This document shows, in pieces, positions 1 to 8,946 of a stretch of 64,000 bases of DNA. This DNA is from Pectobacterium zantedeschiae (GTDB lineage Bacteria; Pseudomonadota; Gammaproteobacteria; Enterobacterales; Enterobacteriaceae). The stretch covers positions 855,188 through 919,187 of the forward strand of contig NZ_NWTM01000001.1 in NCBI RefSeq assembly GCF_004137795.1. The letters run 5' to 3'. The notes below the pieces were generated by a model. It was not told the DNA's origin and did no database searches. It was given only the letters and a program-made list of their open reading frames with translations. Position 1 is the stretch's first letter; each line of letters opens with the position of its first letter. The translations under genes and the position numbers were made by a program.

Positions 1-55
1 GAGCCTCGTTGGGTTGGAATGGTTATTGATAGCTAATAAATAATATGGCGGCGAT

Positions 56-835
56 TTATATGGCGCTCATGCCGCCATCAATAGAAAGTATTTGACCGGT
101 AATATATTTACTGGCTTCTGAGGCAAATAGAATTGCTGCACCTTTTAAGTCTTGATCATCCCCAATACGCCGCAGTGGGGATTTTTGAGCCAGCGCGTCG
201 ACACCAACCCGATTCAACAGGTTCTGCGTCATGGTGGAAGGGAAAAAACCGGGGGCGAGTGCGTTGACGGTGATATTAAATTCGCCCCATTCACCTGCCA
301 ATGCCCTGGTAAAGTTTATCACCGCACCTTTGCTGGTGCTGTAAGCGATGCCTTCCAGCCAGCCCGGTAGGTTGCCTTGTAAACCGGCTAGCGACGCCAC
401 GTTAATAATTTTCCCATAGCGGCGGGGGATCATGCTGCTTTTGCCGATTTTCTGCGTTAATAGAAACAGACTGCGAATATTCAGATCCATGACGCGATCC
501 CAGTCCGCAATGGCATGGTCTTCTGCCGGTGCACCGAGCGCGATACCAGCATTATTGACGAGAATATCTATCTGTCCTGTTTTAGCGATGGCTTCTTCTG
601 CGAGGCGCTCAATATCGCGATCTTGCGTATTGTCGGCGACAATCCATTCGGCACGAATACCCAATGAAGTGAGGTGCGACTGCGCGGTTTGCAACTCATC
701 TACGTGGCGCGCTGAAAGGATAATATGAGCACCTTGAGTGCCGAGCGCTTCAGCAATTTGTAGCCCCAATCCACGAGATCCTCCGGTGATTAGCGCGGTT
801 TTCCCAGACAGGGCAAAGAAGTGCGGTGTGTCCAT
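56..835 (-). CDS. SDR family NAD(P)-dependent oxidoreductase
   Basis: Classical short-chain dehydrogenase/reductase of about 259 residues. Visible are the Rossmann glycine motif TGGSRGLG near the N-terminus, NNAG in the middle, and the catalytic Ser...YxxxK set (VASLAG, then YSTSKGA). The closest well-known relatives are gluconate 5-dehydrogenase-like SDRs; the substrate cannot be read from sequence. I chose the ATG at 835 because AAGGGAATC lies just before it. A longer reading frame opens at an ATG at 877, but that start has no ribosome binding site and touches an interspersed repeat just upstream. The gene is on the same strand as the glycosyltransferase operon but separated from it by about 400 bases, so it is probably a separate unit. 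Confidence 0.85.
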   Translation of the reverse strand: MDTPHFFALSGKTALITGGSRGLGLQIAEALGTQGAHIILSARHVDELQTAQSHLTSLGIRAEWIVADNTQDRDIERLAEEAIAKTGQIDILVNNAGIALGAPAEDHAIADWDRVMDLNIRSLFLLTQKIGKSSMIPRRYGKIINVASLAGLQGNLPGWLEGIAYSTSKGAVINFTRALAGEWGEFNITVNALAPGFFPSTMTQNLLNRVGVDALAQKSPLRRIGDDQDLKGAAILFASEASKYITGQILSIDGGMSAI

Positions 836-875
836 ACCGATTCCCTTATATTGAGAACTATACTCGTCATGTTTC

Positions 876-970
876 ATGTTTCATGTGCGTTGGCTGGAAA
901 AATTCGTCGGGAACGAATTTGTTCTTCTCTTGCCGTCTGCCTGAAACCTGAATTATTGAGAGTATGTATC
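876..970 (-). repeat. Interspersed repeat, copy 1 (MITE/ERIC-like)
   Basis: This stretch matches, in reverse orientation, a sequence at 28970-29072. The shared core includes AAATTCGTCGGGAACGAATT, which is itself nearly palindromic, flanked by GCGTTGGCTGG on one side and TGCCTGAAAC on the other. The ends differ slightly between copies, as expected for old copies of one small non-coding element. A further degraded end (TAATTCGAGTTGCAG) lies at about 990-1004. Confidence 0.75.
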
Positions 971-1242
971 CATTAGAATGCTCCCTAAGTAATTCGAGTT
1001 GCAGAACAAAGCGTTATTATTTAATAACGTAGGTGCGATTCGAAATATGAAGGGTGTCACTAACAACAACATTGAGTTTAAATAGATATCAATAAAAAAC
1101 GCCAGCTATATTCTGTCGTTAATAAATAAGATATTTTTGAGTTGTGATTAATCGCCCATTAATTACCTAAATAAAATTCATTCAGCATAACGCTAATTAT
1201 TTTCTGCGTTTTAATTATTACCTCAGTATTTTTGTGACTGAG
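878..1242. other. Intergenic region between SDR gene and glycosyltransferase operon
   Basis: Apart from the repeat copy at its left end, this holds a partial second repeat end near 990-1004 and an 18-base perfect palindrome at 1012-1029 (CGTTATTATTTAATAACG). The remainder is AT-rich. I see no coding sequence. It must contain the SDR promoter (minus strand) and the 3' region of the glycosyltransferase operon. Confidence 0.5.
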
Positions 1243-3210
1243 CTACGGGGTAGTTTTACAATCCCGTACCCCATCAATGTTATCGGTATAAACCTCAACG
1301 CGATCGACAAACGGCGCGGGAGCGAGTTTACGCGGCATGCGCAATCGTCTGGTGATACTGGCACCGATACTGGCGACGGATGACAGTATTATACGCGCAC
1401 AGAAAAACATGGCAGCACATTGGATAATGAACATCCATTGCGTGTTAGGGAGTGCCAGCAAGAACAGCAGTACGAAGGTCAGTGAACCAGCACCCCAGAT
1501 AAATAGCAGCTTGTCGCGTGTGGCCGCCCACGAGTTTTGTTTATTATCCCCAGCCTGATGAGTGGTCAAGCCTTTGGTTCCCCAACTGACGTCATTAATG
1601 TTGGCGATGGAGTAGGTTGTCAGATAGAGGCTGAAAATCGGTAATAGAATGAGGTAAAGGGGCATCCAGCGTAGAAACTGTCGCAGATAACGCCATGAAT
1701 GCAGGCCAATTGCAAGGCAAAGCAGTGAGAGTGCCACGCCCATGAGACTCGCGTTCAGTATGGATACCTCAAGCAGTACCAAGACGAACGCACACCCCAG
1801 TAATCCCCCGAGTAGTGACATCGCAGCGATGTGGGAGCGCGTGCCAGCCTCGTTATTCAACTTGGCACTACGGCTCATCAAGAGGGCTCCGATCCAGATG
1901 ACAAGAAAAAGCAGTGCTGCACCTATGGCTGCGGTGGTGTTAAGCGACGGATTGGCGTCTGGCAATATACGGCTGACAAACGCGTGTACACTTGCCGCGA
2001 GCAAAATGGCGCTAAATGATGGCATCATAAATTGAGAAATAAACTGCAACATTCCCCAAAGTAAATAAAGCGTAATACTACAGCGCCGCATTGGCGAAAG
2101 AGAGGGCTGTGTTATCACCTCGGGCAATCGAGACAACGAGTGTAAGCGAGCGGCAAGGGTACTGTTTACCCAGCGTCGTCGTTGGCGCAGAAGTTCTATG
2201 AAGGTAGGGGCTGGGTCCGAACGTACGATGGCACCTTGCTCATAGTGCAGCCCACTTCCTTTATGGTGTGTGGCTAGTTCAAATCCCATAACTCGATCTT
2301 CCGCTAGAAACAGATTACGTTCCAGTAAACCCTGGGGAATTAGCCCACGTAGGTAGGCCTCGGACGGCGCGTGCGGATGTCCGTGGTTTTCACAAAACTG
2401 GCTCCATCGAATCATACTGCATTGCCCGGGAACGACTTCCAGATAATGCAGAGCATTGCCGATAGCCCAATCACTGACTTTTTCCCAGATAAAATCGGCG
2501 TATTGCCAATTCTGCGCCAGATTTGCATTTGTGGGGATAGGGAGCATCACGCGCGTTGTGACTGCCCCACAATAAGGATCTCGCCACATGTGTTGTAGTA
2601 GCTGTATCAAACATGCTGATTCTGTCACCGAACCCGCATCGATCTGCATGGCAAATTCAGCCTTAACAACACTCCCAACGCCCCAAAAAAACCAGGCGTG
2701 GCTATCCAGCTTTCCTGCATTATGGCGCTTGTTGGCAAGAAGTAGCGTCATGTTCTGCTCCGTGCTTTCAGTGATGCCTGATTGATCGCAGCAGCGCAAA
2801 ATATGAGATGCAGACGGTTCGCTGACCTGAAGCGTCAATGAATTGCTTTGGTTGTCCGGTTTGGGCGTTTGCATTGGCAGCAATCCCAGCGATGCTAAAA
2901 GCGAGACGGTTGATGGGGGAGCGCTGTCGGTGCCATCAAGTAGGATGCAAATGATGATGTTGGGCGGACGATTGGTAAACGTTGTGGTTAACTCTTGCTG
3001 ATTACGAACCAGCCCTGCCAGCGTATCGGCAAGCATGGGAGCCGGTTCGTTATACAGCGTGAGGCACACGAGAATATCGGCTTGTCCGGCGGGGATGTCT
3101 CCGCTTATATGGATATTATCACGACAGGATTGCCGGATTTTTGCCAGCATTTGCCAGTTATCGCTATCGGCGATCGTAGTTGGATGGTTCAGTGCCATGG
3201 TTTTTTTCAT
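1243..3210 (-). CDS. Chitin synthase-like family 2 glycosyltransferase, membrane protein
   Basis: 655 residues. The N-terminal half is a GT2 catalytic domain with the motif series of fungal-type chitin synthases: KRHNAGKLDSHAWFF at about 161-175, an acidic QIDAG at 189-193, VVPGQCSMIRW at 259-269, LAEDRVMGFEL at 302-312 and the processivity motif RQRRRW at 342-347. The C-terminal half (about 375-625) has several hydrophobic membrane segments. Known family members transfer N-acetylglucosamine from UDP-GlcNAc to a growing beta-1,4 chain. A polymerising role here is an inference; the product could be a short oligosaccharide. It is the last gene of an operon with DUF1800 and DUF1501 proteins, 33 bases after the latter. 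Recognition of the superfamily is firm; the exact product is unknown. Confidence 0.8.
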   Translation of the reverse strand: MKKTMALNHPTTIADSDNWQMLAKIRQSCRDNIHISGDIPAGQADILVCLTLYNEPAPMLADTLAGLVRNQQELTTTFTNRPPNIIICILLDGTDSAPPSTVSLLASLGLLPMQTPKPDNQSNSLTLQVSEPSASHILRCCDQSGITESTEQNMTLLLANKRHNAGKLDSHAWFFWGVGSVVKAEFAMQIDAGSVTESACLIQLLQHMWRDPYCGAVTTRVMLPIPTNANLAQNWQYADFIWEKVSDWAIGNALHYLEVVPGQCSMIRWSQFCENHGHPHAPSEAYLRGLIPQGLLERNLFLAEDRVMGFELATHHKGSGLHYEQGAIVRSDPAPTFIELLRQRRRWVNSTLAARLHSLSRLPEVITQPSLSPMRRCSITLYLLWGMLQFISQFMMPSFSAILLAASVHAFVSRILPDANPSLNTTAAIGAALLFLVIWIGALLMSRSAKLNNEAGTRSHIAAMSLLGGLLGCAFVLVLLEVSILNASLMGVALSLLCLAIGLHSWRYLRQFLRWMPLYLILLPIFSLYLTTYSIANINDVSWGTKGLTTHQAGDNKQNSWAATRDKLLFIWGAGSLTFVLLFLLALPNTQWMFIIQCAAMFFCARIILSSVASIGASITRRLRMPRKLAPAPFVDRVEVYTDNIDGVRDCKTTP

Positions 3211-3243
3211 ACAAAGGGTGTCCCGTAGAAATAAGGCAGTCGG

Positions 3244-4443
3244 TTAAAGACGAATATTTAGAGGAGAGAGCGGTGTTCCCCCAGCCTGAGTCGCTGGAAG
3301 TTTCCAAAAGCGTTCGGCGACGGCGGCGTATATCGAGCGGAAATCAGTCGAGAAATAAGGGTTGCCATCGCTATCTAACTTATCGAGTGGGCTGCGGGCT
3401 CCCCAGATACCGCCCTCGACTTGACCACCCAATAACAGCATTGGCCCGCAGGTGCCGTGATCGGTTCCGCCCGATGCATTTTCTTTTGGTCGACGACCGA
3501 ATTCCGAGTGCACCATAATCAGGCTGTCCTGCCAGGCACCAATATCGATGAGACCTTGCCGTAGCCCCAGCATTAACGTTTCTACTTTGCTGAGTTGGCG
3601 TTCATGTTCACCGCGCAAATGGCTATGCAGATCGAAGCCAGACAAACTGATTTTGTACAACGGTGAACGGACATTATTCTCTATAAGCCAGAGTATCGTT
3701 GCCGCTTGAGCATTTTGCGGTTCAATGTAGCCGTCGTGGGTAAATCGACGAGTGAAAGGGTTCTGATTGCGCAGCTTATTTTGAATTCGTCGACTTATCG
3801 TGCTGGTGCTCTCCATTAACCGAAGGATGTGCTGTGCTGCGGGTGTGTTTCTATCATTCGTTTGGGCGAAGGCCTGGGTGAAATCGGCGCTAAGTAGGGC
3901 GCGACTATCCTGAAGTGCCAGCGCCTGGATCGCCGGATGGATAAGTAAAGATTGATCGCCAGAGAGAATAATGCCATCAGTATCATGATACCGTTCCCCA
4001 CGTGGAGAGGTGCTCAGAACGCGGCCAGCCCATCCTGACTTCAGCGTCGGGGTATCAGCACCATTGGCCCATATTGCGGCGGAACTGAAATGAGACAGGT
4101 TGGGAGACGGATAGCCAACGTCTTGTATTACCGCTAATTCCCCCTTTTGAAATACATGAGCGAGTTTTTTCCAGGCGATGTTAAAGGCTAAGTCGTCGTT
4201 TAAGGGCGCATATTCGTGCGCTTTTAACGCTAGCATGGGGCGATAATGTCGATAGAGCGGATCCCGATAGGGAACCAACGTGTTTAACGCATCATTTCCC
4301 CCAAATAATTCAATGACGATCAAATTCTTATTTGTAGGGATGGTGCTCTTGGCGAACCCGCGCAGGGGAAGCATGGTTGTCAATATCCCTGCGGCAAGCC
4401 CACCGAGAAGTAAACGCCGTGACGGTATAAACGGTGCTGACAT
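3244..4443 (-). CDS. DUF1501 family protein, exported
   Basis: 399 residues. The N-terminus has a twin-arginine-like signal (SRRLLLGG followed by a hydrophobic stretch and an Ala-rich end), so export by Tat is likely. The body matches DUF1501, a family related to the alkaline phosphatase/sulfatase fold. Candidate metal and active-site positions are the Asp in ELFGGNDALNT, the Ser-His in LSHFSS, the His residues in DLHSH, and the Asp-His in GGTDHGTCGP. An AAGGAT ribosome site precedes the ATG. It lies 16 bases after the DUF1800 gene and is followed by the glycosyltransferase. DUF1501 and DUF1800 genes are commonly paired in bacteria, but their biochemical role is not established. Confidence 0.85.
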   Translation of the reverse strand: MSAPFIPSRRLLLGGLAAGILTTMLPLRGFAKSTIPTNKNLIVIELFGGNDALNTLVPYRDPLYRHYRPMLALKAHEYAPLNDDLAFNIAWKKLAHVFQKGELAVIQDVGYPSPNLSHFSSAAIWANGADTPTLKSGWAGRVLSTSPRGERYHDTDGIILSGDQSLLIHPAIQALALQDSRALLSADFTQAFAQTNDRNTPAAQHILRLMESTSTISRRIQNKLRNQNPFTRRFTHDGYIEPQNAQAATILWLIENNVRSPLYKISLSGFDLHSHLRGEHERQLSKVETLMLGLRQGLIDIGAWQDSLIMVHSEFGRRPKENASGGTDHGTCGPMLLLGGQVEGGIWGARSPLDKLDSDGNPYFSTDFRSIYAAVAERFWKLPATQAGGTPLSPLNIRL

Positions 4444-4459
4444 AAGCAGATATCCTTAT

Positions 4460-6421
4460 TTATTTCAGATTAAATGCAGGGTCAAGTGTCAGTGCCTTTA
4501 AGGTCACGGCACTGTTATCCCAATTGACGGGTTGTCTAAAAGGCGAGATAGCCAGTAGTGAATGAGCAGATATGCGCGCATAAGGCGTGACGTTAGTGGG
4601 TAGCATGCTCCCCGGTTGACTAAATTGCGGCTTTAGGCGACCTGTACCGTATTCGATATTGGCGTTGAGTGGGGTGTTCCGATCTATCAGACTGGCCTCT
4701 TCGCTCCCGATCGGTGTGGTAAGGTCAAAAGATAAACTCAGGTTGCAGTAAAAAGATCCTAACGGTGAGTCTGCAAGGCAGGGAGAACCTTTCGGTATGA
4801 GCCAACTGGCTTGATGGGGAGAAAAACGATAGCCATTGAAGGAAATCCAATTGATAAATAAATGGGTGTCGGGTTCATCTGCATCCATTGTAATGGTGAC
4901 ATTTTCCAAGGTTGCGGAACCGCTGGGAAAGGGAATGGTGACGGTTTCCCACATTGGTTTCAGATTTCCCGGCTCGTTGGAAGCTTGTTCCTGCCGGGTA
5001 TCTGCCCCGATCTTTGCCGTAATTCTGGCAAGCTTTTGCCCATTGGCGGTAACGATAAAGCGCGCAGGTAGTCCACGGCTTTCGGATGAAAAACGCACGG
5101 TTAGCCCATCGTTGTCAGACGGCGGATTTTCCACAGCAGACCACAGTCGGGCTAACACTCTGGTACGATCGACCAGTGTCTTCCCATCAAGCCATACCAT
5201 TCCCTCTTCCCATCCCGCCACTGAGGGAGCCATAAATGGGCTCTGTCCCAGAGTCTGAAGATAATCCAGTAGGATGTGTTGATCGGGCAACACCAGCGAC
5301 AGCGTGCGAGAAAAACCGACGATAAGATCCAGCGGGGATTTGACCAATGCTCCACGATTACGCTCGTGCCAAAAAACGGGACTGAGCAACAATTCACGTA
5401 TGAACGGTTTCATCGCATAGTCATTGTTGCGTAGAATTTGTGCTAATGCGGATACCGTTTCAGGGTCATCCTCTAGCGAAATAAAGGCGCGGTAGAACTT
5501 TCCCGCTAAACGCGTTGCCGTTTGGGGTTGCGACAATAAAATATCAACAAGCTGATCGAGTTCTTCATCGGGTGTTCCTTGAATCCTCTTGCCTAGCAGC
5601 GTTTTTTCGCCAGATACTGCAGCATTGGCGTCAAATTGATAACGCCATTGCTGCATGGCGTTTACTCCATGCCCGGCCAGAATTCGGGCAACTTGTTTGA
5701 CGTCATTTTCACTGTAGTTACCCTCTCCCAGGGTAAAGAGCTCCATCAATTCTCTTGCAAGATTTTCATTAGGATTCTGGCGTGTATTAGCGGTGTTATC
5801 CAATCCGCTGAGCATCATGGGGTCTTGCAGTATTTTTCGTATCAGAAGGCGAAAGCTCTGGCTACCCATCTGACGAAATAGCGTGAGTTGATCGAAAAAA
5901 GGGGCGGTGATTAGGGTATTGTCAAACCGGGAAACGAAATGGTTGTGCCAGAACAGCGTGAGGCGATCGGCAAATGGAGTGGGTGTCAGAATCATTTCCT
6001 GTACCCACCACGCCTGTAGCTGGTTAATTTCGTTGATACGGAAAAAAATCATATTTTGCTCTCGCCAGCCTTTCTGCCAGTAATCTGGATAAGGTTTCTG
6101 TACGAAAGCCGGTGGAAGGGTGTAAAAAGGCGCATCGAGTGTGCTTAGCAGATAATCCACGGCTTGTTCCCGCGTCATCTCTTTGAAACGTTCAATATCC
6201 TGTGGGGTTGTGCCAAATCCAGTGCGGTCGACTAGATGACGTGTTTCTGCAATTGTTAAGGCGATTCCTGATGTACAGAATGTGAGAGTCCACAGCAGAA
6301 TGAGAACGTTGCACAGACTACTTGCAAAAGAGGATGGTCGTGGTTTTCTAAGGGGCGACGCGATCTGCTGGGTACGAAATGGCGTAAGATACGCTAATGC
6401 AAAACGAGCTTGTTTATGCAT
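4460..6421 (-). CDS. DUF1800 family protein, exported or membrane-anchored
   Basis: 653 residues with one hydrophobic segment at about 35-55 that probably acts as a signal or anchor. Family landmarks are LTLFWHNHFVSR, ENLARELMELFTLGEG and VKQVARILAGHG. The C-terminal 200 residues are mostly beta-rich and less conserved, and may form a carbohydrate-binding-like module. First gene of the DUF1800-DUF1501-glycosyltransferase operon. The start has only a weak ribosome site at some distance. Function unknown; the neighbouring sugar polymerase suggests a role in handling an exported polysaccharide, which is inference only. Confidence 0.85.
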   Translation of the reverse strand: MHKQARFALAYLTPFRTQQIASPLRKPRPSSFASSLCNVLILLWTLTFCTSGIALTIAETRHLVDRTGFGTTPQDIERFKEMTREQAVDYLLSTLDAPFYTLPPAFVQKPYPDYWQKGWREQNMIFFRINEINQLQAWWVQEMILTPTPFADRLTLFWHNHFVSRFDNTLITAPFFDQLTLFRQMGSQSFRLLIRKILQDPMMLSGLDNTANTRQNPNENLARELMELFTLGEGNYSENDVKQVARILAGHGVNAMQQWRYQFDANAAVSGEKTLLGKRIQGTPDEELDQLVDILLSQPQTATRLAGKFYRAFISLEDDPETVSALAQILRNNDYAMKPFIRELLLSPVFWHERNRGALVKSPLDLIVGFSRTLSLVLPDQHILLDYLQTLGQSPFMAPSVAGWEEGMVWLDGKTLVDRTRVLARLWSAVENPPSDNDGLTVRFSSESRGLPARFIVTANGQKLARITAKIGADTRQEQASNEPGNLKPMWETVTIPFPSGSATLENVTITMDADEPDTHLFINWISFNGYRFSPHQASWLIPKGSPCLADSPLGSFYCNLSLSFDLTTPIGSEEASLIDRNTPLNANIEYGTGRLKPQFSQPGSMLPTNVTPYARISAHSLLAISPFRQPVNWDNSAVTLKALTLDPAFNLK

Positions 6422-6533
6422 GATAGTAGATTATCCCTCAGACGTAATAGAATGATGTGGATATCTACTATGTAAAAAGAGTATGTGGCTTTCACCTTAG
6501 CTGGGGTGATGTAGACCCTGGTAAGGGTAAAAA

Positions 6534-7286
6534 CTATGAGTTATTGAGTAGACGTTTTGCCTGAGCGAACTTGTTTTCAAGCGTGCTTTTGGAAATGCCC
6601 CTTTTATCGCCATAGTGAGCAATTAAGGCAGAAATCACCGCATCCTGAGAGGTAAACAGCGTATATGCCTGGCCTGAAGGTGAATGTTGATTATAGAGGC
6701 TAATTAACGCCCCAATAACTGTCAGATATGTACTTTCGCTCCGTTCTCCCAGTGCAGGTTGCGTTGAATTCAGCATCGCTGATGCGCAAATAGCTTTTAG
6801 TGAAAGGTAATCGTTTTGTATATTATTATGCTGGGTTTCAAGGTGGTTGTTCTTTATTCGCATCACCTCTAATTCGGCTAAAAGTATATGCACCGAATTC
6901 ATATTTATTGTTATAGCGGAAAATTGTTCCTCTGGAGAGAATAAAAAATCGGGTTTCTCGTTTGGATAATATGACATCATCCAGTTTTTTAGATCGATAT
7001 GACGAATGGATAAGTCGGGATCGCTTAAGTCTATGGGGGTTGAACTGGTCACTCCGCGTTTGCTATGCCGAAGTTCCCCATTGATGAGCCCATCAATCAC
7101 TCTTTCGTGGTTTAATGACAGTTTTGGCCATATTTGAGCAGAATAATGTAAGAACATTAGCGGGTTTTCATCGAATCTATCAAGTATTTCAGACTCTGAT
7201 GACATTAAATAACTCCAACGAATAGCAACCTCTATGGGGCGGTAGAATGTTTTTATAATGGGGGGAGCATGATATTCTGAAAGCAT
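6534..7286 (-). CDS. Uncharacterised cytoplasmic protein
   Basis: About 250 residues from the ATG at 7286, which is preceded by AAAGGA at good spacing; an upstream ATG at 7307 is less well placed. No signal peptide or membrane segment. The C-terminal 75 residues (from TYLTVIGALISLYNQ to the end, including ISKSTLENKFAQAKRLL) look like a small helical domain seen at the ends of various uncharacterised proteobacterial, often regulatory or mobile-element-linked, proteins. The central region has a possible coiled stretch. It is AT-richer than the surrounding genes, which suggests acquisition. I do not assign a function. Confidence 0.6.
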   Translation of the reverse strand: MLSEYHAPPIIKTFYRPIEVAIRWSYLMSSESEILDRFDENPLMFLHYSAQIWPKLSLNHERVIDGLINGELRHSKRGVTSSTPIDLSDPDLSIRHIDLKNWMMSYYPNEKPDFLFSPEEQFSAITINMNSVHILLAELEVMRIKNNHLETQHNNIQNDYLSLKAICASAMLNSTQPALGERSESTYLTVIGALISLYNQHSPSGQAYTLFTSQDAVISALIAHYGDKRGISKSTLENKFAQAKRLLNNS

Positions 7287-7307
7287 AATGAAAAATCCTT
7301 TTATCAT

Positions 7308-7658
7308 TTTACTTCTGATTATATTTCCTATGGTTTTGTCGAGCTTTCTATTGTGATTGTTAAATTATTCTTTAACGGGTTTTCCCTCCTGTCTATTTAA
7401 TAATATTCATTATCGCCGAAAATATTATGACGAATATGCTAAATTTTTTATCCACAAAATGCTTTTTTGGTAGATGTATTATCGAGTTAAAATAACCTCA
7501 GAGTATATCGGTCATTCTTCAAACTGCATGTGAAGGGACGTGGGGAAGGTGATTATGGTTAATACTGATGGTCAGAGAGCAAGAGTGACAGGGTGAGGTA
7601 AAAAGCAGTGCGCCCATTTTTGCGCACTGCGTGCGATGCACATCCGTGTTTTTGTCAG
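7308..7658. other. Intergenic region, AT-rich
   Basis: No gene seen. The right end holds a strong minus-strand terminator for the ABC ATPase gene. A short sequence near 7505-7533 (CGGTCATTCTTCAAACTGCATGTG) resembles the outer end of the interspersed repeat at 28970-29072 and may be a degraded fragment. The AT-rich part upstream of 7286 presumably holds the promoter of the uncharacterised gene. Confidence 0.4.
7600..7630 (-). terminator. Rho-independent terminator after ABC ATPase gene
   Basis: Perfect 9-base stem GCAGTGCGC (7605-7613) and GCGCACTGC (7622-7630). Read on the minus strand it is followed by TTTTTACC. It lies about 30 bases beyond the stop codon of the ATPase gene. Confidence 0.85.
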
Positions 7659-8753
7659 TTAATGCGTCACTATGCTATCCAGCGCACGCAGGTGCTCCGG
7701 TTGCCATGACAGGTTGATCTCGGTGCCTGCTTTCCAGTGTGGCTGAATCTCGCTGGCAGGGAGTTTCACCATAAACTGTGGCTGGCCTGCCACTTCCGTC
7801 ATCATCCTGACGTGATCGCCCAGGTAGATGAACTGCTGTATGCGGGCTTTGACATGCTGCATCGTGTCGTCAATATGAGCCGCATTGACGTGAATGCGTT
7901 CCGGGCGAATACAGAGTGTGATTTTTCGGCCCGGCGAGCTGGGACGAACTTTTAGTGCACGCAGCGACGTGCCATCGTCCAGCGTTGCCCGATAAAATGC
8001 GCCTTCAGCCTCGGCGCGCGTGGCGAGCAGCGTATTGTTTTCGCCGATAAACTGCGCCACAAACGCGTTCTCCGGCTTTTCGTAGATATCGCTGGGGCTG
8101 TCCATCTGCTGAATCACGCCGTCGTTAAACACGGCAACGCGGTTGGACATTGTCATCGCTTCGCTCTGGTCATGGGTGACGTACACCACGGTTAATTCCA
8201 GCGACTGATGCAGCTCTTTAATTTCCAGTTGCATATGCTCGCGTAGTTGCTTATCCAGCGCGCCCAGTGGTTCATCCATCAATACCAGTTTCGGCTCGAA
8301 GACCAGCGCACGGGCCAGCGCTACACGCTGCTGTTGGCCACCGGACATCTGTGCGGGGTAGCGATCGGCCAGGCTGGTGAGCTTCACGCGGTCCAGCACC
8401 CGATCGACTTTCTCTTTGATATCGGCACGGTTCAGGCGGCGGATGGACAGCGGAAATGCCAGGTTTTCCGCCACGGTCATGTGTGGGAACAAGGCATAGT
8501 TCTGAAATACCATGCCGATGTCACGCTGGTGCGGCGGGAGATGATGCAACGGTGCATCGCGCAACAGGATTTCCCCCTGCGTTGGGGTTTCAAACCCGGC
8601 GAGCATCATCAAACTGGTGGTTTTTCCCGAGCCGGAAGGCCCAAGCAGGGTCAGAAATTCACCTTCACGGATATCCAGATTCAGGTTTTTGACGATCAGG
8701 CGGTCACCGTCATAGGTCTTCTGAACGTTCCTGAAGCTGACATAATTTCTCAT
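7659..8753 (-). CDS. Polyamine-type ABC transporter ATP-binding protein
   Basis: 364 residues. Walker A GPSGSGKT, Q-loop MVFQNYALFPHMT, signature MSGGQQQR, Walker B LVLMDEPLGALD and switch His in VTHDQSEA are all present. A C-terminal TOBE-type regulatory domain follows from about residue 240. Overall it is PotA/UgpC-like, the ATPase type that serves spermidine/putrescine-family importers. The matching binding protein and permeases are encoded on the plus strand at 13703-16960, separated by a regulator and gabTD, so the importer genes are probably split into two units of one locus. Confidence 0.9.
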   Translation of the reverse strand: MRNYVSFRNVQKTYDGDRLIVKNLNLDIREGEFLTLLGPSGSGKTTSLMMLAGFETPTQGEILLRDAPLHHLPPHQRDIGMVFQNYALFPHMTVAENLAFPLSIRRLNRADIKEKVDRVLDRVKLTSLADRYPAQMSGGQQQRVALARALVFEPKLVLMDEPLGALDKQLREHMQLEIKELHQSLELTVVYVTHDQSEAMTMSNRVAVFNDGVIQQMDSPSDIYEKPENAFVAQFIGENNTLLATRAEAEGAFYRATLDDGTSLRALKVRPSSPGRKITLCIRPERIHVNAAHIDDTMQHVKARIQQFIYLGDHVRMMTEVAGQPQFMVKLPASEIQPHWKAGTEINLSWQPEHLRALDSIVTH

Positions 8754-8946
8754 TTTTTCACTCTCCGGCAGTCACTGTTATTCATAAGAATGCATAAACC
8801 ATGCCGGATACGAAAAAGTGGAGAGTTACTAGACTGCGACAGGCAAAAATGCCGTCGTGTGCCAGTGTGAGTGCTCTGTAATAGGGCGTGCTGCGAGTGA
8901 GTGGCACTCTAATGGTGCGAATGGGTTGGTATGAAAATACACACCA

